Part shown: one piece after another, positions 23,248 through 33,141 of the stretch | Position numbering within the stretch: the first letter of the stretch is position 1 | How the letters are laid out: every line of letters starts with the position of its first letter | Assembly (NCBI GenBank): GCA_015183035.1 | Contig: JACZZP010000016.1 | Coordinates: 1,240,001 to 1,304,000 of the forward strand | DNA length: 64,000 nt | Reading direction: 5' to 3' | DNA from: Meloidogyne chitwoodi | Lineage: Eukaryota > Nematoda > Chromadorea > Rhabditida > Meloidogynidae | The notes under the pieces: generated by a model | What the model saw: only the letters and a program-made list of their open reading frames with translations | Database searches by the model: none | Told to the model about the DNA's origin: nothing | Translations under genes and position numbers: made by a program

Positions 23248-24185
23248 CTTATAAGAGAATTTGGGTGTTTTTTGAATTTTTTAATTACTTTTTAAATTTC
23301 GATTTTTTGTATAAAAAGGTATTACTGTCCTGCGTCTAGATGGCCCCTTGCAATTAATTGTCCTGCGTCTAGATGGCCCCTTGCGATTAATTGTCTTGCG
23401 TCTAAATGGCCCCTTGCGATTAATTGTCTCGCGTCGAAATGGCCCCTTGCGATTAATTGTCCTGCGTCTAGATGGCCCCTTGCGATTAATTGTCCTGCGT
23501 CTAGATGGCCCCTTGCGATTAATTGTCCTGCGTCTATATGGCCCCTTGCGATTAATTGTATTGCGTCTAAATGGCCCCTTGCGATTATTTGTCCTGCGTC
23601 TAGATGGCCCCTTGCGATTAATTGTCTTGCGTCTAAATGGCCCCTTGCGATTAATTGTCTTGCGTCTAGATGGCCTGAAACATTTTTAAAAAATATTTTC
23701 ATCTTCGAGTTCGAACCCGTACTCAAATTAGCAAATCCAGCACACTACCACTACACCACAACTCATCTTACCCACTTTCAAATAAACTTGCTTTTGTCTT
23801 TGCCTATCATCTCATAAATATCAATTTTTAATTCTTGTCACGAGGATAAGTACCTTAAATCTTTATCCGATCTTTTTAATTTTTATACCATTGGATAGCC
23901 CAAAGTCTGAAGGTGTGCCCTACCGGCGGGACCAACTCTGTACCTTTATCCACAAAAAAGTTGTAGTCCAAAAACTACAGCTACTGCCCCTTTTTCTCTT
24001 GAAAAAAAACACGTTTTTTGACATTTTTTCGACATTGTTCGACATTTTTCAAAAAACGTTTATATATTCGATAGCCCTTTCCCTAATCTATCGAATGGAT
24101 ATAACTTTATATATAAAAAAATCAAAATTTATAAAGTTATTATAAAAAAACTCAAAAAACACCCTATTTTATTCTTATAGGCGGA
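23248..24185. mobile_element. Repeat unit B, copy 3 (short array)
   Basis: Same as B2, with only about 10-11 copies of the 33-bp unit (23326-23675), the tRNA-like segment (minus, 23702-23768), and the conserved right part. It ends at TATTCTTATAGGCGGAATAAA, where the next A unit would start, and AT-rich unique DNA resumes. Confidence 0.7.
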
Positions 24186-26537
24186 ATAAACCTTCAATTG
24201 GCTTCTCTTTCTGTTGTGAATTAATTGAAAATATAAAAAAATATAAAATTATTAAAGAAGAATAAATTATATTTTTATTAAAAATCATTAAGAAATAAAT
24301 TAAAGAGTTCTTTTTAAAATATTTATTTTAAATAATTAAAATATTTAATTTTATAATATCTTAAAAATAATAAATCTCTTTTTTTAATTAATTTAATTAA
24401 ATAATATATTAAATATATTGGCATATTATTTCCATCACTTTAAAAAATGGAGTCGATTTTATTTTAAAAAAATTATGCGCAAAGGATTTAAGGGGAAAAT
24501 AAAAGGAAATTGCTACAAATTTAGAGGCCAAAATTTTTGATTTTTGCAAAAAGGTCTTCTCTCTGGAAGGAAAATTGTAAATATTATTTAGAGTAAATAT
24601 AAAAATAAAAAGAGCGGAAATTCAATGAGCGGAAATAATATAAAAATAAAAATATATTTTCTAAAGAATTAATGGCCACGGGCAGCTGTCTCTATTTTAT
24701 ATAAACACACTGTGAACATTTATTTAGAAAAAATATAAAATAATTTGAAATAATGTTTAAAGAATATAAGAGGTTAAATAATTGGTAAAAAATAGAAAAT
24801 TAATAAATATAAAAATATATTAATTTTATTTTACTTGACAATTTATTTTTTAAAATATTTAATTTTAATCCATTATAAAATAAATAATTTTTATTTTTTA
24901 ATTTTTAATAATAAATTTATTATTAATTTTAAAATAGAAATTAAATATAATTTGTTTAACAAAATAAATAAATGTCCAAATTATCAATTAATTTAATTAA
25001 ATATAAATTTTATATTAAAAATAATAATTTTAATTTTTGTTATTAAAAATGTTAAAAATATTTTAAACATTCCAAAAATATGAACAAGCAATTTGTTGAT
25101 TAATATATTTTTAAAGAACAAAATATTTAATAAAAAACAATCTTTAATCTATTAAATAATTGTCCAAAAATATATTTTATTTATTTATTTGTACATCAGA
25201 AAAGGAATTTAAAAATAAATTAAATAATATTTGTCTTCACTTATAAATAAATAATTTAAAATTATTATCAAAATAATAAAAATATTAATATAATTATGTA
25301 CTTAAAAAATAAAATTAAATATTTAAAATAAATTAAATATATAAAAATAAATATAAAGTTTATTTAATTTGTTTGATCTTTGCAAGCTGTGTTAAATAAA
25401 AACTAATAAAATTATTTAGTCTAGAATACTCTTGAGAGAAGCTTTTGTATCTATTTATATATAATTACTTTAATTTTTGTTAGTATTTTATTTGCCTAAA
25501 AAATTAATTTGAAAAAATTTTGGAAATTGATTTTTAAAAAATTTAAAATTATTTTAAATTTTATATAAATGGAAAGAATATTTTTAAGGAATAAAAAAAG
25601 AAATGTTAAGAAGATTATATACTAGGAAGGAGATTGAAGGAGTGTGCTGCCAAAAAGAGCGCATGACAGTAGATCAAAAATATAAATTTTTTGTAAAGGC
25701 AAAAATCTAAAAAAAAATAAAATTTGTTAGGAAAATAAAGTTTGTTTATATATTTAAATTATATTTTAATTTTTATTAAGTATTTAAAAAATTTTTTTTA
25801 GTTTTAAGGTTAACATTTTGTTCAATAATAAAATATTATTTAATTCTATTCACGCTTGGTAATAGCTCACAAAAAATTGTTGGGAGAAATAAATATTTAT
25901 AAAAGCAAACATAAAGCCAAGAGTAAAGGAATTTTTGGGGTAAAAAGCCAGATGAAGAAATGACATACATACATACACAAATAATATAATATAGGTATAT
26001 GTATAATAGATTAAGCTAGAAAAATAAACTGGTAAACAACAGTTGATGTATTAAAAATATTTATTATTATTAGTAAAAATGGATAAGAAATTTTAAAAAA
26101 TAAAAAAGGATTTAAAAAATATTTTTTACATAATTACCTATTAATAATTTAAATTTGTTAAAATAAAATAAAAATAACTTTACAACCCCCACCCAAGAGT
26201 TTGACCTCTGGTCACCCATTATTACTTTAACATGAATAAAAAGTGCTTAACTAGAAAATTTTGAAACTAAACCAGTCAAATCTTCAGGCAAAAAATAACA
26301 GTTAGTATTCTTTTAAAGCTGTAGGCTTTCAATATCCAGAAGTATTTTTAACACATACCTTACATACATATTTACTTATTCTCCTCAAAAAGCTCATGAA
26401 AATGTGTATGTAATTAAACTGATTTAAAATTTTAAATGCATCTTTTTTATTTTTTTATTGAACATTATTTCTATTAGATATTTTCAAATTTATGCATTAT
26501 GTATACATATATTAATTACAAAGAGTCCACCCCTAAA
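24186..26537. other. AT-rich gene-free region
   Basis: No supported gene. A 19-base minus-strand segment (24190-24210; AAAGAGAAGCCAATTGAAG between a possible acceptor and donor) could be a small exon of the CUB receptor, but the evidence is only the splice-like flanks. The rest is A/T runs with a few mixed patches (24450-24700, 25600-25680, 26180-26400) that hold no recognised RNA gene. Confidence 0.45.
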
Positions 26538-26786
26538 GATCGAAACTCAAAAGATCGTAAGATCGATGAAGCAATTTGTGAACTTGCCAGTTCGGTCAAA
26601 TCTCTTCAAACAATTTGGTCCATTTCAAACTTGGACTTACAAGGAGTGTTTTATCACTTCTCCATTTTAGAGCATGGCAAGTTGGTTTTCGTGCAAACTT
26701 GGACCTACAAGGAGTGTTTTATTATTGACCGAACTGGCAAGTTCACAAATTGCTTCATCGATCTGACGATCTTTTGGGTTTCGATC
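26538..26786. mobile_element. Foldback (inverted-repeat) element
   Basis: A left arm of about 61 bases (26538-26599; GATCGAAACTCAAAAGATCG ... GCCAGTTCGGTCAA) is the near-perfect inverse of 26725-26786. The loop holds two direct copies of an AACTTGGACYTACAAGGAG segment (about 26629-26656 and 26694-26721). The overlapping open frames in both directions follow from this symmetry and are not taken as genes. It looks like a small MITE or foldback element. Confidence 0.75.
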
Positions 26787-27860
26787 ATTTGGGTTGACCC
26801 GATTACAAACAGAGAATGAGTTGACGAGAGAAAAGAAAATATAGAGTGAAAAATTCAATACTCTTGTTGACCCAATTGTACAAAATGTCAATGACAAAAT
26901 GCTATTAGTGCAAGATTGAACATACTAATCCGGACATTTTGTCCCTCATTCTTCTGGGCATTTTAGCTTTGAACATTTTTCTTTCTTTATGTATGTATGT
27001 CTAGAAAGTCGATATCTCTCAATGGTGCAGGGAAAATCTCGTCCTTCTTTGCGCATACTGAAAAGAACGGTTGAGTCAACGATTAAATTAAAGATTATGA
27101 TTATTCTCAATCTGTGCCTAATTTTAAAAGAGAAAATTCTTGAGAAAAATTTTTAGTCTTGATAGTTTTGTACCTTTTCTAACTTATTAAAAGTTATTAA
27201 TATTGAACAAATATCTCTGTTATACATATAATTATGTGAATTTTTTGACTCAATCGTTCAGTTTTCAGTAAAGTGTAGTATTTATTAGCTCGCTACGCAC
27301 AAGCTAAATACACTACATTTTTAATGGTTGTGCTGTCTAGTTGGGGTATCCTTTGTCCAACTAGTAGCTTAGGTCAATCTTCTATATTATTTATTTTGAA
27401 ACACTTTCTTAAGATCTGTCTTGTCGAACAATCTTTTAATTTTAATATTTAAGTAAATTAATCTAATTGGAAGTTATTTTTAAATTTTCTTATTATGTAA
27501 ATATTTTAGATTTTTCTGAATTTTTCAATTTATAAATTTATTTCTCAACTATATTGATCTAAAACAAATTGTTTACGTAATTTTCATCAAGTTTGTAAGT
27601 TTTTTATTTACTTTTTTGCTTAATGTCATAATTTATTTTAAGAATTTCTTTCTGGAAGCTTATTTCTTTGTTTTAAAAAAGGTCAAGGAAAACCAATCAA
27701 AATTCTTCGGCATCGTTTTTTACCCTATTTATTTTTGGATTATTTTAATCTAGTCAATTTAAAGGTTTTTATTTAATTTTACTAAATTTTATAAATTTTA
27801 GCTTACACTGGAGATTAGCAACTTCAACAACTTTAAAAACAAAGTAATACAACAAATATT
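26787..27860. other. Upstream region of the PRRC2-like gene
   Basis: About 1 kb, less AT-rich than most spacers here. It contains a small hairpin (arms CTAGTTGG 27337-27344 and CCAACTAG 27357-27364). An ATAAATTTTAG followed by CTTACACTGG near 27800 could be a 5'-UTR intron acceptor or a trans-splice site some 60 bases before the ATG at 27861. No gene was recognised. Confidence 0.5.
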
Positions 27861-30800
27861 ATGTCAAATAGAGGCGCCACTGGCGCTGGCATTAACAAAT
27901 CGCGGGCGCTAAATAGTGTGTATACAACCAAAAATACCACCGCCCAAGTGGCGGGTGGGACAAAGGGAAACGGTTTTTTTAATTTTTTGTTTAAATTTTA
28001 TTATTCTTTAGAAAATAAACATGGGTCAACCGTTGGTTCCAAAAATATTGTTAGGCGCATGCCTCCACCTGCAACCCTACCCTCATTAAAAGCTGAACAT
28101 GGTCAGGATCCAAGTATAGTTATTGTGCCGCAAGGAGGTACAGGATGGAACGCAAAATCGACAACTCCTTCTGTAGGAGCACCAGAAGGAAACATTGGAC
28201 AATCTTCATTAGAAACAATTCCAAAAGTATCAAAATTTACTTCTAAAAATCTTAAAATTATGTTTTTGTCTTGACAATGTTAACGTGCGCTATTTTCTAA
28301 TGCTTTTAATAAGAAAATTTTCAGAGTTTTTCTTCGGATTCGAGAATCTCTACTTTCGGCAACGCAAATGCTGCAGCAGCTGGTCACGATCTACGCCCCA
28401 CATGGGCAAAATCAGCTTCGGTTCAAACCACTGTTGCTTCTTGTCAACCCTCCCAATTTATCACTTCAACAGAGCCTGCCCTTCAAACTGTGAATACAAA
28501 ACAGGCTGTGAACCTGGACCGAGCTGCTCAAACGAAGAGAAGCTCCAGCGAGCGCGATTTTCCGACTTTAGAAACTGCAGCAAATACAAAATATCATGGG
28601 GTAATTCATTTTTGTTTATATTCATTGAAAGTATTTTGATTGTTTATATTTATGCATTAGGAAGGACTAAAAAAGTCGTCAGATTCGGATACTGCTTCTC
28701 CTCCGCAAATTCCCTTGATTCGTCAACCACAACCAGCAGGTTACATTGGCGCTTCCTGCACAAAACCAAATATGGGCCGAAAATTACCCGATCGTTATTG
28801 TGGTGGAGGTCAATCCGTTGTTTCAAATTCTTCGCAAAAATACGATGTGTTACAGCGCATTTCAAAGCTTTCATTAGAAAAAGAACAAGCAAAAAAAGCA
28901 TCTCCTCCTCAGCAACAGATTCAAACAGGTATTCCATCAGCAATTTCTTTAAAACTTTTTTTATAGATTCATTCGAGAATGTCGAAGAATGTTTTGTAAA
29001 ACAACAAGAGACAAAAGAAGAATGTGCTATTGGTGGAGGTACAGAAGATATTCATCATACTGGTTTTCAATCGGAGCCTACAGCTATACTGCCACAAGAG
29101 ACTCATCTTCAACAATCGGTGACTCATGTTGCATCTCAACATGCGACACAAGTCGATCATGGAGATTTTCAACGACCCCAACAATTTTCTATTTCTCCAC
29201 AACAGCAGCATTTACATATGCAACAAACATTCCAATTACCCTCTCACAATCAGCATCAAGTTCCTACTGCGTTTGGATCACAGCAATACTGTCCTCAACC
29301 ACAAGTTTTGGCAAATATGGATCAGAAGCCGCTTTATCAACAAATTTATCAGCTTCCTCAGTCTCACAATCAGCAACAAATCGAACGTATTCTTAATTTG
29401 ATTATTTTACATACTGTCTAATTTTAGCACAATATCGTGTGAATGTTCCTCATCAAACTGCTTCAGTTCCAAATGTCACTATACCATTTCATTTCAGTCA
29501 ACCTCCTCCTCAAATCCAGACACAAAATATGATTTCAAATTATCATCAGCAACAACAAAAAGGACAAGGGAATGTTTCTCATTTCGAGCAACAGCAAAGA
29601 GACGTCGTGAGCGTTGGCTCTTACGTTTGGGATGAGAATTCGAGTTTGATTCGCAACGGTTCTCTAAAACAATCATCCCAACATAGCTTTGAAAGCAATG
29701 TGCGTGTAAATGATTCATATGGAGGTGAAACTGAGTCGATTGGCAGGTTCAGTCTTACTTTGTTCTTATTTTAAATAATTTTAGATTTCAACCTCCGATA
29801 TCACAACCTACGTTTCATCATACTGGACAACAAAATATTCTGGGGGCTCGAAACAACGATTATCCTCCATCATTAATCTCTCTTGATATATCAGACAACT
29901 TTAAGAAATCAACTTTAGATTCTGAACATGATATTAGTGGTTTTCGTCATCTCAACGCTGTTAATCATCAATTTGGTGAATCACAGTCGAATACTAACGA
30001 GACTTATTCATTTCGTGGGGAAGAGATACAGCGAAATGGTATTTTTTTACATTTTCTTATTTAATAATTTTTAGATTTTGATCAATTCCAATTATCCTCA
30101 TTTTCAAATAATTTCGAGAATTCCACTAATTCAGTGCGAAATCAACAACGCAAACAATCTGAACACTCACGTATTCAATTGCTTAAGAGAAACACGGAAT
30201 CTATACATGAATCTGATCATGTTGCTTCTTCATTTCAAAAATATCTTGATCCATCTGAAATTGATGAGAAACAACAGCAATCATCGATTGATAGTGTTTC
30301 TTTTAACGCAAAAAATAAGAAAAAGTTTGATGAAGGAAAAGTTAGGGAATACTCTCATCGTAAAAAGACGTAAGATATATGGATTATATTATATTTTAGT
30401 CCTTTAATTTCAGTTATTATAGCTCTGGAAAATCAAAACAGAAGACTGCTACTAATAAAGCAACAAATTCAACTTCTAGTAAGCTATCTGATATTAAAAT
30501 TTCGGCTCCATCTGAACAAATTGTTTCCCCACCTTCACTTTTCAATATTTGGGAGAAGCGAAAAGAAGAACGTTTATCTGCGGAGCGTGAAACACAAAAG
30601 CATCAAAATAAAAATCGTAGAGGGAAAAGTGGAAAACCATCTTTAAGGTTTTTTAAATTATTTTCTTTAAAATTTTCTTCTTCTAGTAAACTATCTGAAA
30701 CTAAGATGTCGGCACCCATTGAACAAATTCCTGCTCCACCTTCAATCAATATTTGGGAGAAACGAAAAGAAGAGCGTTTATTGGCGGAACGTGAAACACA

Positions 30801-32778
30801 AAAGCAACAGATTAAAAACCGAAGAGGGAAGAGTGGAAGATCATCTTTAAGGTTTTTAAATTGCTTGAATTTTCCGAATTAATTTTTGGAAATTAAAAAT
30901 ATTGTTTAGAGAAAAGAAATCATCCTTGACACAATCTGAATGTTATAATGACACTTCTTGCCCAAAACCAAATCTAGGACAAAACTTACCCGATCGTTCT
31001 TGTGATGGTGTCCAATCTATTGTTTCAAATCCTTGGCAGAAATTCAATGAGTTAAAGTCAAAGCTTTCATTAGAAAAAGAAAAAACAAAAAAAGCGTCTA
31101 AGTTTCAAACCGGTATACTATTAATCCTTTAGTAATTTCTTTAAAACTTTTTTATAGATTCATTCGAGAATGTAGAAGAATGTTTTGTAAAACAACAAGA
31201 GACAAAAGAAGAATGTGCTATTGGTGGAGGTACAGAAGATATTCATCATACTGGTTTTCAATCGGAGCCTACAGCTATACTGCCACAAGAGACTCATCTT
31301 CAACAATCGGTGACTCATGTTGCATCTCAACATGCGACACAAGTCGATCATGGAGATTTTCAACGACCCCAACAATTTTCTATTTCTCCACAACAGCAGC
31401 ATTTACATATGCAACAAACATTCCAATTACCCTCTCACAATCAGCATCAAGTTCCTACTGCGTTTGGATCACAGCAATACTGTCCTCAACCACAAGTTTT
31501 GGCAAATATGGATCAGAAGCCGCTTTATCAACAAATTTATCAGCTTCCTCAGTCTCACAATCAGCAACAAATCGAACGTATTCTTAATTTGATTATTTTA
31601 CATACTGTCTAATTTTAGCACAATATCGTGTGAATGTTCCTCATCAAACTGCTTCAGTTCCAAATGTCACTATACCATTTCATTTCAGTCAACCTCCTCC
31701 TCAAATCCAGACACAAAATATGATTTCAAATTATCATCAGCAACAACAAAAAGGACAAGGGAATGTTTCTCATTTCGAGCAACAGCAAAGAGACGTCGTG
31801 AGCGTTGGCTCTTACGTTTGGGATGAGAATTCGAGTTTGATTCGCAACGGTTCTCTAAAACAATCATCCCAACATAGCTTTGAAAGCAATGTGCGTGTAA
31901 ATGATTCATATGGAGGTGAAACTGAGTCGATTGGCAGGTTCAGTCTTACTTTGTTCTTATTTTAAATAATTTTAGATTTCAACCTCCGATATCACAACCT
32001 ACGTTTCATCATACTGGACAACAAAATATTCTGGGGGCTCGAAACAACGATTATCCTCCATCATTAATCTCTCTTGATATATCAGACAACTTTAAGAAAT
32101 CAACTTTAGATTCTGAACATGATATTAGTGGTTTTCGTCATCTCAACGCTGTTAATCATCAATTTGGTGAATCACAGTCGAATACTAACGAGACTTATTC
32201 ATTTCGAGGGGGAGAGATACAGCGAAATGGTATTTTTTTACATTTTCTTATTTAATAATTTTTAGATTTTGCTCAATTCCAATTATCCTCGTTATATTTA
32301 TTTAATTTAGCACAATATCATATGAATGTTCTTCATCAGGCTGCTTCTGTACCAACTGCTGCTATGCCATTTAATTTCAATCAACCACCTCCTCAAATCC
32401 TGACTCAAAATATGATTTCAACTTATCATCTGCAACAACAAAGAGGACAAGGAAATGTTTCCAACTTTGAACAACAGCAAAAAGATAATGTTGGATCTAA
32501 CGTTTGGGATGAAAATTCAACGTTTGTTCGCAACCTACCATTTCAACACAATCCTGAAAGCGGTGTATATGAACGTAAAAAGACGTACGAAATTAATATC
32601 GTATTAATTTTTAATGGATGATTTTAGTTTTGGAAAATCAAAACAAAAACCTTCAAAGGCTTCGATTTCAACTTCTAGCATGCATTCTGAAGGTAATGCT
32701 TCAACTTCTCGACATGCTTCTTTTCAGCAAATTCCTGCCCCACCTCCCACTTTTAATATTTGGGCAAATCTCTTCTAA
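27861..32778 (+). CDS. PRRC2/BAT2-like protein with internal exon duplications
   Basis: Sixteen exons join in frame to 1,407 residues: 27861-27972, 28012-28226, 28325-28600, 28661-28928, 28967-29386, 29428-29746, 29785-30038, 30075-30369, 30414-30647, 30687-30851, 30910-31112, 31158-31577, 31619-31937, 31976-32229, 32266-32584, 32628-32778. The N terminus carries the BAT2-N signature [16 protein letters not shown], then [11 protein letters not shown], and later a DFPTLETA motif, as in PRRC2A-C. Known: PRRC2 proteins are cytoplasmic RNA- and translation-factor-associated proteins of mostly disordered Gln/Pro/Ser-rich sequence. The rest here is Gln/His/Ser-rich and modular: an [15 protein letters not shown] module occurs twice, [11 protein letters not shown] twice plus a cut-off NIWANLF at the C terminus, and exons 5-7 recur almost unchanged as exons 12-14. 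Vertebrate PRRC2 proteins are longer. The family call rests on the N-terminal 110 residues. Confidence 0.85.
28951..30100. repeat. Intragenic duplication, copy 1 (partner 31141-32290)
   Basis: From the end of intron 4 to the start of exon 8 this block matches 31141-32290 at a constant offset of 2,191 bases, introns included, with only about five differences noticed (for example GTCGAAG/GTAGAAG, CGTGGGGAAG/CGAGGGGGAG, TTTTGATC/TTTTGCTC). Outside the block the two copies are only distantly related, so the homology stops abruptly at both ends. Confidence 0.9.
31141..32290. repeat. Intragenic duplication, copy 2
   Basis: Partner of 28951-30100. Its right end breaks off in the middle of the exon corresponding to exon 8 and runs straight into a diverged relative of exon 6 (ATATCATATGAATGTTCTTC). 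Confidence 0.9.
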
Positions 32779-33141
32779 AGGGAATTTTAAAACGTAAATA
32801 AATAGATGTAATTGATTTTATTTTGACAGATTGTCAATATTTTATCCTTCAATATATTAATTTTTCTGCAGCATCTATTGTTGCGATACATAATGGGATT
32901 TTGAATAAATTTTCTGACCTTATTTAATTGCTTAAAACCGATAAAAAAGTTTATCAGTTACCGAATTCTTACAATTTCCCTATCTTACCTCCCACATTTT
33001 AGAAATAAGATTAAGGCATAGAACTTTATCAACATTTGTTTACAAAAATTACTGGGACAGAAAAATAAACAATAATTTATAGCTATAGAGAAATAATTAT
33101 ATTAACCATAAGAGATCCTTGACATCACTACAACATTCAAA
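32779..33141. other. Spacer between convergent genes
   Basis: Holds the 3' UTRs of the PRRC2-like gene and the RMDN gene. No gene or RNA recognised. Confidence 0.5.

Larger units (their letters stand above)
16793..24185. repeat. A/B higher-order repeat array (three copies)
   Basis: Two different units alternate: A1 16793-17925, B1 17926-19579, A2 19580-20750, B2 20751-22240, A3 22241-23247, B3 23248-24185. A2-B2 and A3-B3 are almost identical apart from array length; copy 1 is more diverged. The start of A2 to the start of A3 is 2,661 bases. GC is far higher than in the flanks. Both units have inverted-repeat ends, so the array probably arose by tandem amplification of two nested or adjacent foldback-type elements. 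No transposase was seen. Confidence 0.8.

Noticed and set aside
24190..24210. Small exon of the CUB receptor beyond the array
   Set aside because: Only 19 bases with splice-like flanks; too short to support without transcripts, so it is mentioned but not called.
26458..26897. Three overlapping frames around the foldback element
   Set aside because: The plus and minus frames are mirror images created by the inverted arms.
28989..29396. Alternative plus-strand frames in the PRRC2-like exons (and their twins at 31180-31587)
   Set aside because: Gln-rich codons leave other frames open; only the frame that joins across all sixteen exons is kept.
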